This document shows, one piece after another, positions 24,330 to 36,954 of a stretch of 64,000 nucleotides of DNA. Origin of the DNA: Burhinus oedicnemus. Lineage: Eukaryota; Chordata; Aves; Charadriiformes; Burhinidae. The position numbers were made by a program, and so were the translations under genes. The notes under the pieces were generated by a model, which did not search any database, was not told the DNA's origin, and saw nothing but the letters and a program-made list of their open reading frames with translations. Every line of letters starts with the position of its first letter. The stretch's first letter is position 1. The stretch spans positions 1,555,675 to 1,619,674 of the forward strand of contig VFFE01007638.1 in assembly GCA_008921705.1 (NCBI GenBank), given 5' to 3'.

Positions 24330-24460
24330 GATTTCACGCTCTGTTTCACGCCAGCATTTAATCAACCGCAAAAGCAGTTTATTGCTGTGTGTACGCCAGT
24401 GCCAGAAACATTATTGCCTAATTAAATTGTTTCATTGTTTTGCTATATCAAGAAACATGT
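24330..24460. promoter_or_regulatory. Candidate conserved non-coding element
   Basis: The stretch combines moderate GC with spaced factor-like words: CCTAATTAAATTG (homeodomain core), TTTCATTGTTTT (SOX-like CATTGT) and several CpGs (CACGCTC, CACGCCAG, TACGCC) retained in AT-rich surroundings. Retained CpG and low simplicity are typical of conserved enhancers. Conservation could not be tested. Confidence 0.2.
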
Positions 24461-26773
24461 CTCTTTAACTCCCTGTTTTATTTAGTAGTGAGTTTGCTTT
24501 AACGTCATCGGAATGGGATATTAAATTGAAGGGGTGGCTGTTTAAACTCAAGTTCAAATCAATAATACAGGTAGCCTTTCACTGCCAAATTCTAACTTAG
24601 CGCTTTTCACTTTGCTGCAGTCCTGCATTTAAGCACCATTGACAGCCTCTTCTTCTGCATTCACATATGATTTATGACTCTTCCTGTTGGTGGGACATAT
24701 GTTTCAAGGCCTTTTCACTGTTTAAGCTTCCTACAATCAGTGGAATTTCCCTCTTCTGCAGTTCTTTGGTTACGCTGCCATGCTCAGTTTCATTACGTCA
24801 TCAAGGCAAAACCCAGTGTTTTTATAATGAAATACTTAATTTCAGGTGTCACAAAAGGCAAATATTTAGATATACCTGGCCCTCGCAAAAACTTAAATTG
24901 TAAATACGCACCCTGAAGCCCCTCTAAATAGAGAATTTATTACAAATACCCCAGATTAGCTTTTGTGTTCATCTTTTATTAGCTTTAAGAGCTTTAAATG
25001 GATGATACTTAAGTGTTGAAATGACCTCAAGGTTATTCCAAATATTCTGAAATGGTTCAAGCTGTAAGGTTCTCATTCCTGCAACTATAAATCATTAGCT
25101 ATGTTACACTGCTGCTATTTTATTATTTAATTTGCATAATGAAAATTAGTATATAAATAACATTATCAAAAAGCTTCACATCACAGTATAAATAATTACT
25201 AGCTATTTAAAGGGAAGAGAAATGGAACTTTGTCACATGATGGCTCCTAAAAATTGCTGTAATTCCCTTGTTCATAGTTGAAAATTTTATTGTGTCTGGT
25301 AAAATCTGGAGTTACATAGATAAAAGGAAAAGAGGAAGTACATAAAAGTTGTTTGTCTAGGAAGACTATTTTAGGGATAGAATGCGTGTTAAGAGTAGAC
25401 TGATTCAAACCCTGGCCTTGAGCTGAAGTGTGGTGTGTTACCAGAAAAGACAACTTCTTCAACTTCTGTCAGTAAACCCAGAACCTGAGGAATTCAGGAT
25501 CCCTGTGCCTCCGAATGCCATAAATGCAGAGAAGTAGCCTTTAGATCAGCATCCTCCAGGTTGGTGGATATGCCATGTGTCACGCTGGTCACCCCTTCCC
25601 TACCACACAAATATCTACAGCAATGCTGCTTCTTCAGCACTAACAGGGGTAAAATGTTTGCCTGGCGTAGTGGAGGTCATCTTCAGTAAGCACAAGCGGA
25701 AGACCCTTTTGGGTGTACAGAGGTCTGTATTATATCCATATTTAAATTTACTTATCATATCTTCATATTAACCGATGAAAGTTAACTAATAAAATTTTGC
25801 TTTCTGCTCATAACCCTTGTAAAATGTAATTGCTTCCCATGACCTCATCACTGACTGTTCAATTCTCCCCCATTAAAGAAATAAAAAATACGCTTTACTG
25901 TAATTTCTTTCAAACACTTTGTTTCATTTGTTCTTCATTTATCCCTTAATGATAATCCACCTACCTTATTTTCTAGAATGTAAGAGCTGCTGCTTGGAGA
26001 TAGTCCATTTACTTTCCAAATGCACAGAAGTTATAAAATTAACCCCACACCTAAATTATCTGTGTTCTTTTTCAAGGTGGTTTAGGGTCTTGTCCTCCCA
26101 GAAACAGGAGCAAGACGCAAAATTCTTGTGAGAATCCCAGCTGTATCTGAATCAGTATAGGTGCTGTAAAGTAACCTTCTTTACAAATGTTAAACAAATG
26201 TTAAAAGGGGGAATGCAAAGTCAACAGAAAAGAAAGCAGTTTCAATCACAGGTAATATAGTTTCCTTTATTTTTCCCATTCTTTATGCCAAAAAATGATT
26301 ACAGGACAGTTTTTATAGCTGTTGGTCAGTATAAATAGTCTATTGACTTAGATTTGATAACCAAATTATTAATATACATCAATCACCATCTTTTTATAAA
26401 CCAGAAATGGTGTGTTCAAATGGATATTGACAAAACAGAGAGAAGTTGTACAAAAATAATCAAAGGAATAGCAAGTAGTGAAAGGTTCCAGCTCTTTCTG
26501 CTTATCAAAGACAGTGTTAAGAGAGGATCACAGCCTAAACTAATTTACTTCTAAAACAGGAATTGCTTAGGAGTGATTCTTCAGTCTGGTAGTCAAACAT
26601 TTAATGGCTAGAAGTTAAAAACAGAAATTTTGACATGAAATTTCTGCCTCTGGGTAAGAATTTCTGAGTAAATTTCTCTGGTAAGGGTAGTTAATAGTTC
26701 ACCAATGGTTTGAATGGACTTTAATGGACATTATTGAATCTTGAGTCAGAGTCAGCTTAGGGGCAGGGAGAAA

Positions 26774-26855
26774 GAGGAGAGGAGAGGAGAGGAGAGGAGA
26801 GGAGGGGAGGGGAGGGGAGAGGAGAGGAGAGGAGAGGAGAGGAGAGGAGAGGAGG
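26774..26855. repeat. (GGAGA)n polypurine microsatellite
   Basis: About 80 bases of the pentamer GGAGA are interrupted at 26801-26817 by a GGAGGGGAGGGG-type block with three runs of four Gs. The strand is pure purine, so the tract could adopt triplex (H-DNA) or partial G-quadruplex forms. The Ser/Pro/Leu open frame on the complement is an artefact. Confidence 0.95.
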
Positions 26856-27912
26856 AAAATTCCATGGTCTTTATCAGACATTAGAGAGGTTATCACAATG
26901 GTCTCACTGAATTTTCAAGCTAGGAGGAAACAATAGTTAGATACATTGTGATAAAGTAATAAAAATGTGCTAAAAATGCATAATTAATTTTTGTGGTTTT
27001 TTAAATGGTTTTGACAGAGGACTTAATCTTTACAGAAAATATAACCTCATCTAAAAATGGGACATAATCACACAGCTTAGCTGTGTACTAGATGGTCTAA
27101 GCCACACCTACTTCAATTGAAAAATAAAAGGAAAAAATATTTAAAAAACACACTGAATGAAAAATGTAGAATGATTGCCTTATGACTGAAAAAGACTCAC
27201 AAGTCTCTATTTCTTGTATTTCAGAACTTCTATTTGTAGGGAAGGAAAATAACCTTTACTGTATTGTTGGAATAAAAGGAACTAGATGATTCATCTCTGT
27301 GAATCTGCTTGTTGAATTTGATGGATCATTCTTAAAAGCGACGTTGCTAATCTTCAGGTTTTCTTTTTTAGGTTATTCACAGATCAGTGGGTTTTCCGGC
27401 TAATACAGGTCCTGATGCTCTTCTGTCTTCACACATGGTATTCATCATATCTTGACAAGAAAAGACCTTCAGTCTACAAATAACCTTCACTGAAGTAAGA
27501 CATGTAAGTGGGTTTCTATATGAAAGATAGATTTTATGGCTGAATAAAAACCAACGGTAGTTTAAAAGTGTCATTGCATGGCCTTATTTGAAGATTTTTC
27601 CTCAAAAGAACATTTAGTGTTTGTTGTTAAAATCACTAATAGACAAAAAAAAAAAAAAAAAATTAAATTATTTTATCATTAACCACAAATTCAACAGGAA
27701 AAGAAGATCACTTGAGTATTTTATCATTCTGAAATGTGCAGCCTTTAAAATATTTAAGTATCCACATTAGTTCTTGTCAAACTAGCACAAAGCAGTGCAT
27801 AATATGACCTATGTGTAAGAGCAGAACAAGATAAGAGGCTTTGGTAAGGGTGAAATATTCACAATATGGTTACTTTGTGCAACAGTTAATAATTTTGTTT
27901 CCTAACACTATA

Positions 27913-27913
<1 letters not shown>
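26856..27913. other. Unique DNA with an A18 run
   Basis: AT-rich sequence with no gene. An 18-base A run lies at 27645-27662. It is not preceded by any recognisable retroposed gene. Confidence 0.6.
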
Positions 27914-27950
<37 letters not shown>

Positions 27951-28011
27951 TTACTACTATTGCCACTATTGCTGCTGCTGCTACTACTACTACTACTATT
28001 ATTATTATTAA
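27914..28011. repeat. (TAC/TAT/TGC)n trinucleotide microsatellite
   Basis: About 98 bases of triplets in one phase: a long CTA/TAC block, then TAT and CCA variants, four TGC units (about 27967-27981), TAC again, and finally ATT units to 28011. The block structure indicates stepwise replacement of one triplet by another during repeat growth. Confidence 0.95.
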
Positions 28012-30000
28012 AAATCCTGAACAAGGTGACAAAAATTAAAAATTTCTTTCTTTATTAGGCAATTCAGCATGAATACTACTAAAAAATAATGAACCCTTGT
28101 TGGTGACAGCAGACTTCAGCACAGCAGAAAGCTGATTAAATTTCATTGCCCCATGCTACAGAATCAATTTAGCTCAGTATCAGAAGGATTGGTCAAATTT
28201 TACTATTTACCACACCATCATAACCCTAGTGAAATCAACAGACCTCTCTTACCACAGACTAGAACTAACTCTTCCTGAAGTGACGTACTGATTTCACGGG
28301 GCATATGAGGAAAGGCTTAGTCTCTCTTCAAAGAGAACATTGGAAAAAAAATTTAAAAATACATCCCCTAGAAACAGAACTAATGACATCTAATTTCTAA
28401 CATCTCTCACGTACCAGTCGTGTGAGGTGTACTAAAGGATGTTTTGTAATTTTTTTCCTCATTAGGAAAGTTTTCCACATTTCTTGATGAGGAATGCTAA
28501 TAAGGTGTCCATTCTTTGAGACCCACTCGTTCCATGAAGCATGTAGAAGCTTAATATCTTCATAACATCCATTCCTAAAAAGTCAGCTGGAAAGTGGTCA
28601 CCAGTTTCCAAGAAGGTGTCACTGGATGGGAGAAAAGGCATTGATCACTAGGGAGACATGTTGAAGCAAAAAGATCTGTCTGAAACTCTCTGCCATAACC
28701 AAATAGCTAGGAACTCCACTTTAAGCAGCACGCCTAAGCTGTGATCGTACCAGAGTATAATGTTTTTATTTTCATGCTGAGTTAATAATGAAATAAAAAT
28801 TATACTAATAACAATAAAAATGTCAGGACATACACCTTCAAGAGCTAAACACTATGTTAACAATTAATTGACTAAGTTGCAGTGCAGGAAGGTAAAACAC
28901 AGCAAAATAAAACATTACAAAACTGAGTTCATATAGTTTGATCATTCTCACAAGCAATTACATATTATTTTCTTTGTTGAAAATATCTGAAAAAGTAACA
29001 GAGGAAAAACAATGCTGTTAAAACCCTAAAGCTCTGTTAGAAAATGCTGTGTTATAACAAGACAGTTACTAAGAATGAACTGCAAATATCTATTTCTAAA
29101 TGCTCAAGATACAATTGCAGTTCTAACTGGGATCTAAAGAGTGTAGAAGCAGTTATAACACATCCAGAGAGTACTATGTAGTCCAACATATCTGACATTT
29201 TTGATTTTGTCTGTTTTCTTTTTTTTTGTTGTCTAGATTATTTGATTTAAATATTCTTTTATGTTTGTGGCTATTTGATTTGAAAAATTGCATTTTCCAT
29301 ATCCCCAACTATAACATCCTGTCAGAGGACTGGTAAATACAAAACATCACAGCTTTTCTAGCCAAAGCAGAAAGTGGTTTAAAAATGTTTTAAGATCTTG
29401 CTGTGAAAACAACTGAAAATGTTTAAAAAAATACATGTGTAGGTAGGTTCTTAAGCAAAAACATCATATAGTAGTTTACTCTGGTAGACAAGAGAAGAAC
29501 CTCATGGACTTCAAAATTTGAATTCCTTTACAAAATCAAATCTTTCTCAAGAAACCTCTACCTCAATTTTCAGTGCAAAAGTAATTTCTTACTGATGACT
29601 CTTTGAAATGCCTAAAGAGCAGAACACTACACTCCCCATCTTCAGCAAATTCAAGTGGAGCTCAGCAGTATTAGTAGTATCAGAGACTTAGAATGTTATC
29701 GATGTATTTCTTCACTATATTTTTTTAATTTAAATTGAATTTACAACAAATCAGAACAATAATGAGAGCCCATTTTCAGTTTGATAGTAATGTGCTGCAA
29801 ATTCAGTTCAAAATGATTTTCTCATCAAAAAACCAACCAAAACATAATCATTTATTGCACTGGAGCACAAGCCCACCACATGCTATTACAGTAAAAGCTA
29901 GGCATTATTTCCATCTGGCTTTGCGCACACAGGATGTTGTATAAACTACCAGAAGAGCTCTATTTCATTGTAATTAAAATTTAGTGTTACACTTAAGCAA
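28012..30000. other. Unique AT-rich DNA, nothing recognised
   Basis: No repeat, RNA gene or convincing exon. Open frames are short and lack motifs. Confidence 0.6.
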
Positions 30001-30022
30001 TAAGGCAACTCCAGGAGATGTG

Positions 30023-30129
30023 ATTATCATGAGATAATGACCTTGGGGTGTTACAAGGCAAGGAAGCAACCAAATGCCTCGAATCCTCCAGGGGGTATGA
30101 TTATTTCGGAATAACCACACCCCCTGAGG
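30023..30129 (-). repeat. Cluster of hairpins; main one 30085-30129
   Basis: The main hairpin has arms CAGGGGGTATGATTATT (30089-30105) and AATAACCACACCCCCTG (30110-30126) with loop TCGG. Fifteen of 17 positions pair by Watson-Crick. The other two are A-C on the plus strand but G-U wobbles in a minus-strand transcript, so the structure is better as minus-strand RNA. CCTC/GAGG (30085-30088, partly, and 30127-30129) extends the stem past a one-base bulge. Two smaller hairpins precede it: ATTATC/GATAAT (30023-30038) and CCTTG/CAAGG (30041-30058). It could be a MITE remnant or a structured RNA; the family is unknown. Confidence 0.6.
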
Positions 30130-33100
30130 TTGTATGATTAGTATCAGAGACAAAGTCTGTACCGAGAATACAAATATGATTTGGTAGGGAAATGTTGGGG
30201 AGCTGGTCTAGGTAAAGGTGGTAATGAGGAGTGCTGAAACAGCAGTTTCAGATGAGTTGTGTTGTTCACGTGCTAATTCTAAAATGTCTTTAAGAACTCT
30301 CTGGACACATATAGAGCTGACAGTGATGTCATACCTGTATAAGTAATCTTCCATAAATGCACAGATCTAATCTTTTCCTCCTATTTTCATTTCATAATTT
30401 CCATTTCATAATAGCAATAAACCATGGTAAGCAATGCATTTCTAGGGGATTATTCCACTTCTCAGGTGGCTGAAGTCACTCAACCTTTAGCCTCGTATCT
30501 TTCAAGACATCTGAGAAGAGCAATAATTCCCCAGAAATGCACTGCCTGTCATGTCTTATTGCTTAATTACTTTGTGCTTACCAAGTAGTTGCTCTTTAAA
30601 TGAATGCAGAAGCACAGTATGTTTTACAATTATGGTGTGTATAGGAGCAGTATAACACTGTTACGGCAAAACATAAAATAAGTAATTGTTCAGGCAGAAG
30701 TACAAACTAAAGCTGCAGTACAAACTACAGTACAAACTATGTTGGGTGTAGAACACTTTATTTTTCTGATAAGTATCTTGTATACAGTTAAGTAATGGGA
30801 CATGTTCAGCTTTAATAAGGATGCAAAACAAGGACCAGAATGAAAAGATACAACAGATAATGCAAAAGTAAACTCTAATTATAGAGTTTGGATTCCTCTT
30901 GCTATTGATAGTTTTGGGAATATGTTAACATTTCTGAAACTAGTGAAATCACATTAGTAGTGATTCTAGTAATGAAAAAATGAGTCAAATGATGAGGTGT
31001 ATCAGCAACAATTGGGAGAGGTCACATATTGCTATTGAACTTCCAGAAAAGAAAGTGCCCAAAAATGGGGCAGGAAGCATAAAAAGCAGTTTTTACTTGC
31101 AGTAAAAGGAAATCCTGCTTGGTTTTTTTTATGAAACCCTTAAAACTAAGATGTTATTCACAGTTGTGAGCGAGAGGAAGGGAAGTGGAATTGAAAAACT
31201 CCATTTGCACAATTCCTATGAGAACTATTGTTGAAACCATCAGAACTAGTCGCTGTAAGATCTCACTTCAGTTTCTTAGTGGAGTGGTTTCCATCCTTCG
31301 TTTCCTATGGCTAAAACAGGGTCCTCTGGAAGTAAGCATTTATCTTAACTGGTGAAAAAAAAAAAGCTGAGAGCACTGCTCAGACTTTAAAGGCTAGATT
31401 GTATGTGTCTGACTACCTGCCTAAGTTCACAATCTACTTCTGAGCCACAGAAGCTCAGAAATGAAAAATGAAAAAATATTGGGAGCATGGATAGGGGTAT
31501 CATGAGTTCAATATATGTTGAAAAACATCTATTTATGACAGAAAACACCTTCCCCTCCTGGTGCTGCTAAAAAAAATGTCCGTCTTTTTAGATCAGGAAA
31601 CATATGAACCCACATAAAAAAATTTTCACACGTTTGTCTACTGAGTTTAGAGCCCTACCTGTGTAGGAGAAGCCACACACAAAGATTCAGCCCACCCAGA
31701 AATTCTGTTGCAGTTTATAGTACAGTAATTCAAAACCAAGGAAATCATTTGACTGCCAGCTGAATCAACTTACAAAGGTTTTATTCAAGGATACTAAGCT
31801 CAAAGACAACCTTAATTGTCTGGAAATACAAAAAGATAAATTTAGCAGAATAACAAAATAATATTTATTCAAAACTATTTTTGTCTATGTTATCTACACC
31901 ATGTAAATAAACTGTTACAGAGAATAGATATGATTGCTAATACTGATTGTCTCATTTAAAAGTGTCTCTTTATGCCATTGTAATATATTTCAATAACAGA
32001 ACTATAATGCTTCATCAAAGGAAAAATGTCTGAAATTAAATTTTACTTTACACTTACCAAATATCTGTCTTACAGTCCCTCCTTTTGGCTTGTTGGCAAA
32101 ATTGGTGCTTGGACCTGCTCTGAGAGAAGTCTTACCCCTCCAGAGGAGGAATGCCCCCCAAGGCAGCATTGCAAAACCAACCGACAGACATATGACAGAC
32201 ATACAGATGTAAGTACAACATCTCAATGTTTCAGAGCAGTCCTTTCTTTGTGTGATATATAAAGAAGCAAACCCCTTTTGGAGAAACAAGGCTGAATTAG
32301 GCTAAAATGAAATCCAAAGCCCCTTCATTAGCCTGATAATATGTGACTCAAGGAAATTATAGCATATAACACACAGCATCTGTGAATCTATAGTACGTAA
32401 CTATGAACCTGAAAGAAAATCGACTTGAAATTTCCCACTCAAACTCATGATACAGCACTATCTCTGTCCATTGCAGCATGAAGATTAATTCATGTTCTAA
32501 CGAGTTCCTTCACTTTCTGCATCCACTTTGATGCTAGGAACTTATCTATTAGTGCTGAATACTTGTAGTGAGAAATTTTAATACTTTGCCATAGTAGACT
32601 TCCCATGCTAGCATCCTAATTTTCTCGATAGTTACTGTCACTGCAACCCTTAATTTAGAGCATGGAATTGGCACAATGGTAAATTACAGTGCTCCTCAAA
32701 AGCTTCACCTTCCAACCCCAACACTGCGATTGTGTCAGAATTTGAAAGAAGAAGAAGAGTTTATTTCTCAGTGAGTGTGATGTCACGTTGAGCAAGAAGG
32801 AACACATGAAGTGAAGAGATTTGCAATGCCAGTGTGCTAGTTCAGAGCTCGTCACTCACATCTGAATTTCTGGAGCATTGTTCTTGGCAATTTTTTAAAC
32901 TTGTCACTTCAAACCTCCTTGAAAACAGCTAATAGGAGTGGTGCACTGAGTTGGCATAATGTTGAATGTCATTTAGGTGTAGATTATATTTGCTTCATCT
33001 ATTTAGACATCATCTGTTTTTATTAAGAAAAAAAAAGAGATTGCAAAGAGAAAATGCTGCATACAAAAGAGCACTAAGAAGCGATTTTCTTCTTAACTAC

Positions 33101-35785
33101 TAGGAGATTTATTATGAACTGATCTTACTTGGGTGGTGATAGGTTTTCATGCCAAGTAAAGATATGGAGGGTAGGTCAGAGATGAAGTTACATAAAAACT
33201 ACAGATTGTTTTTCAAAGGCTGAGAGAAAAATCGTCAAAGTACCTCATGAACATTGTTTGATCAGCAAGAACCTCCAGAAAGATTAAAAATCCAGATTGG
33301 GGCCATGCATAAAGGCAGTCACAGGGGCAAAGAAGCATGATGTATTATCCCAGAGGCTGGTATCATTTGTATGTTCTCTGTGGACCTGAAAGGTCATGTA
33401 ACCCTCAGTATGAAAATGTTTAATTAATTAACCTACCTGAATTCCTCTCAGCTAGAGCCAAGACTTTAATATACAGCCTGTGAGTGACACAGACTATATT
33501 AAAACAAGGAAATTCAGAAGCAAGTACCCCAGGCTGTATTCTGACTGAAACATGCCATCACCTTTCTGCTTCTTGGTCTCCAGGAACATAGAAAGGGGAT
33601 TCATTGCTCTCTCAGTGAAAAAAAATGCCAGGATGAGTGGTGGATCAAGACTCTGGCATGCACAGCAGCACATTTCTGTAAAGAGGTTGAGACACTACCA
33701 TACAGCACTAGCTTTTTTTTCTGGCCTGTCAAGGGGCACAACATTTTTTTTGGTCCACCTGGCAGCCAGGAGCCGAGAGACAGGCAGAGGAACAGGCTAG
33801 ATGGGCTGCCCTATCAGTCAGCATTTACGCACCTCAGGTCATCTGGCAAAAGACCACATTCCTGCCCAGTTTGCAGACCAGAGAGGGAGCCGGAGAAAGC
33901 AGAAGAATAATGTCTCTAGGGTATTGCAAGAGAAAAGGTGGTGACAAGCACTGAAGTGAAAGAAGGCAGGGATATCTGGGAGAGACCTTGTTGGCATAGG
34001 GACACTTGGGGTACTAAGATAAGAGAGAGTTAGAAGTTTAGAGGGAATCAGGGAATGTAAGGGCTAAGGGAAGCACTGGGTTGAGCAGCAGGTGTAGAGG
34101 GACTGGATAAACTAGCTCAGTTAAAGCATGTGTTGCTGCTAGGATTAATATAATTTTAACACTTCTGATGTGATTTTTGGAGCAAACAATGAACATTCTC
34201 TGGACACAAAAGTATTCTTTCCAGGAAAGTTGTTGTACTATCTTTCTAAGCAAAGGAAGTCATTTCTTCTTATCTTTTCCATCCAAATGCTGAATGGAAC
34301 TACCTCTGATCAAAAGCATGATTTGGATGAGGAATGGTACAGTCAAATTTAAAAAAATGAGATAACTAAGGCAACAGATAAATACAAGGGAAAAGCTGAG
34401 TCAAATCAAATGCTAAAGTATTCACGGCAGATAAATAATTGAAGAATAAAAATTGTACCTTGAGAAATTTGTTACAATATGGTAATTTGTACATCCAAAA
34501 ATTCCCCTACTGCAAACTGGAGTATCCTTCCTCTCACTTGTGAGGCTCCTTCTTACAGTAATTTTCTTTAACTCTTCCCTGATAAATTCAGGTCAGCATT
34601 TGTAAGCAATACACTGCAGAAAACTATCTTGTTGTATTGTAAAATAAGTATACCAGTCCAAAAATCACAAAGGATGGTATTTTTTGTTTTCTTAATGATA
34701 GATAGCAAAAAGATTTTGCTAAAATATTCCGTATACAAGAGTAAAAACCTATTATCATTCTGGATGCCTCCAACCCAGTGGAATTCATGTTTTATAAATG
34801 AAATGTTAGATCTTATTTCTTTATTGACTGGCAAAAGCCAGGTAAAATCCCAGAAGAATACCTGCAGTACATCTTTTCTGACATGGGGCAATTGGCTGTT
34901 TCATTACAGGGAAATCAAACCAGATGTAACTTGATTCTTTATTACCATCTTGTAGGGCAGAAATGGATCAATCTTTGGAAACCAGTATGGATGATAATTT
35001 AGATGATAACTTGAAGAGAGCATATTTTAGTGTGTAAGGCTAGATAAAATCATGAAACCTTGCTTGAAAGCATTTAAAACTTAGTGAAAAGCACTGCTGC
35101 ATAATTCCAAGCATTTAAAATTTGGGGACACTTCACCAATACTTGTAAAATAATTTTTCACAACATTTTATTTCTTTATTAATTTTAAAGCACTTTATGG
35201 TGTGAGGGCTGGAAAATATTTAGTGTTGTTTGCAGGGCTGTTATCTGATGGGTAAAGTCACATGCTTTTCATCCATGTTAGGTTAAGAATGACAATATAT
35301 CCCCAGATCCCCTTATTTAGGGTGGTGGCTTCTCATCTATCTCTAGTTGACAAATCTAAACTGTTCATGCAAGTTCCATCTGTAGTCACTCAAGAGCAAT
35401 CGGATTTCCGGATGGTGATTCAACACATGTGTTTTAGAGGTATTTCTAAGGATGGAATGAAAGCTGCTTTGGAGACCTTCCTTTTCCCCTAATTCTTCCT
35501 AAGGTATACTTACCTAAGTTTATAATTAAGCTTGAAAATTGGACTGTATAGCAAACTTGAACAGTTTAATTAAATGAGAAGTATCTCAGCTTTACTGATA
35601 TGTTTTTAGTTACCTAACTATATAAAGAAAATACATGGCAAAAATAAAGAGATATTTACTATGTGCGGACTGATATAACACTCAGCAGTATACAAGTAAA
35701 ATGTGACATATCAACAGTTAGATTAGGTACATAAGATTAATCCCTATTAAAACGTAATAGACTTTGCTAACAGTAATCTCAAGAA
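30130..35785. other. Unique DNA; one candidate exon at 32.1 kb
   Basis: Apart from the candidate exon at 32076-32208, no gene, repeat or RNA is recognised. Short A-rich runs occur near 31360 and 33030. Bases 33540-34080 are somewhat richer in G and A on the plus strand but carry no motif. Confidence 0.5.
32076..32208 (+). other. Candidate coding exon (133 nt), unidentified
   Basis: A pyrimidine-rich sequence ending CTGTCTTACAG (to 32075) is followed by 133 bases that are markedly richer in G+C than the flanks and end at a consensus donor GTAAGT (32209-32214). One phase is open throughout (1 + 44 codons). Its reading includes FWLVGKIGAWTCSER and PPEEECPPRQHC, with four Cys, suggestive of a disulphide-bonded extracellular segment if real. 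Against this, the minus strand also has an open frame and a good donor (complement of 32053-32058), so the strand is ambiguous. I cannot name a family. Confidence 0.22.
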
Positions 35786-36541
35786 TTTCAACAAAGGGAA
35801 ATGCAAAGTCTTGCACCAGGGAGGAATAACACCATACACCAGTACCAACTGGTTACCAGCTGGAAAGCAGCTTGGCAGAGAAGGATCTGGAGGTCCTGAT
35901 GGACACAAGTTGATTATTATGCCCTCACAGCAAAGACCAAGAACATCCTGGGGCTGTATTAGGAAGAGCGGTGCCAGCAGATTAAGGCAGGTGATTATTT
36001 CCTTCAGTTCAGCCCTGGTGAGAAATATCTGGAGCGCTAGGTCCAGTTCTGGGCTCTCCAGTATAAGACAGACATGAACTTGCTGGAGCAAGTCCAACAA
36101 AGGGCCACAAAGATGATTAAGGGATTGGAGAATCTGACATACATGGAGAGACTGAGAGAACTGGGACCATTTAGCCTGGAGAAGAGCAGGCTCAGGAGAG
36201 ATCTTATCAGTGTGTGTAATAAATACTTGATGGGGGCCAGTAAACAAGACGGAGACAGCCTCTTCTCAGTGGTATCCAGTGAAAGGACAGAAGGCGATGG
36301 ACACAAACTGAAATGCAGAAAATTCCACTCAAACATAAGAAATAAACATTTTTACTATGAGTGTGGTCAAACACTGGAGCAGGTTGCCCAGAGAGGCTGT
36401 GGAGTCTCCATCCTTGGAGATACTGAAAACCTGACTGGACAGAGCCCTCAGCAACGTACTCTAGCTGACCCTGCTTGACCAGGACGGTTGGACTAGACAA
36501 TCTCCAAATATGCCTTCCAACCTCAGCCATTCTCTGATTCC
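35786..36541 (+). mobile_element. CR1 LINE 3' fragment, plus strand, about 755 bp
   Basis: The copy starts in the RT C-terminal region (FNKGKCKVLHQ-like residues near 35786) and runs to the octamer tail ATTCTCTGATTCCG (36528-36541). An open frame at 36074-36478 carries EQVQQRATKMIKGLE and LRELGPFSLEKSRLRRDLI, the CR1 C-terminus, but continues out of phase into the 3' UTR. The region upstream of 36074 has frame breaks. It is strongly similar to the copy at 49758 and less so to those at 9.8, 40.2 and 44.3 kb. Confidence 0.93.
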
Positions 36542-36954
36542 GTTTTTAAAACCTCAGGGTACTCATTCTCTTCACTGACCCCGAAAAATGTGAAAAAGGA
36601 CCTAGTCATAGCAAAAATGAGAAAGGAACAGTGTGTCTTGTTGAGTGACCTGGTCTCTATACATGATAATCCAGGTGAAATCACAGAGTCAGTGAACTTA
36701 ATTAGAGCCATTATTAAATATGCATCTTACACATTATTGTCAGAGCTCTTACTATGCCCCAAACAGTAAGGGAATAAAGATGGGCTCCATTAGATGAGCC
36801 TCCTCTGAAAGAGATTTGGCAATAGCTCACTAAATAAAGTTATTAACAAATACCAAATGCTACAAAGCATAGGGTTTGTAACTCAATCATGCTAATGAAA
36901 AAAACTTAGCCTGAACTGGAAAATGTCATTAAATACAGAATAGGAAGGAGTCAG
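36542..36954. other. Unique spacer between CR1 and an older LINE
   Basis: AT-rich DNA; nothing recognised. Confidence 0.6.

Larger units (their letters stand above)
15421..26773. other. Long unique AT-rich stretch, no gene recognised
   Basis: Eleven kb without an identifiable interspersed repeat. Landmarks are mononucleotide runs (G10 at 19045-19054, A13 at 19839-19851, C-rich 19921-19933, T-rich 20425-20452) and a possible hAT-like terminal sequence near 16011 (rejected below). There are also overlapping open frames on both strands at 18081-18513 without a known motif, a local CpG cluster at 21590-21890, and a well-formed donor-like GGTAAGTAA at 24094-24102. Bases 24330-24620 look like a candidate conserved non-coding element. 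None of this is strong enough to call a gene. Confidence 0.5.

Noticed and set aside
26699..26896. Ser/Pro/Leu-rich minus-strand frame
   Set aside because: Translation of the GGAGA repeat.
27645..27662. Poly-A tail of a processed pseudogene
   Set aside because: Nothing gene-like precedes the A18 run on either strand.
30074..30086. Possible tRNA B box (CTCGAATCC)
   Set aside because: No A box at the right distance and no cloverleaf; the bases belong to the hairpin region.
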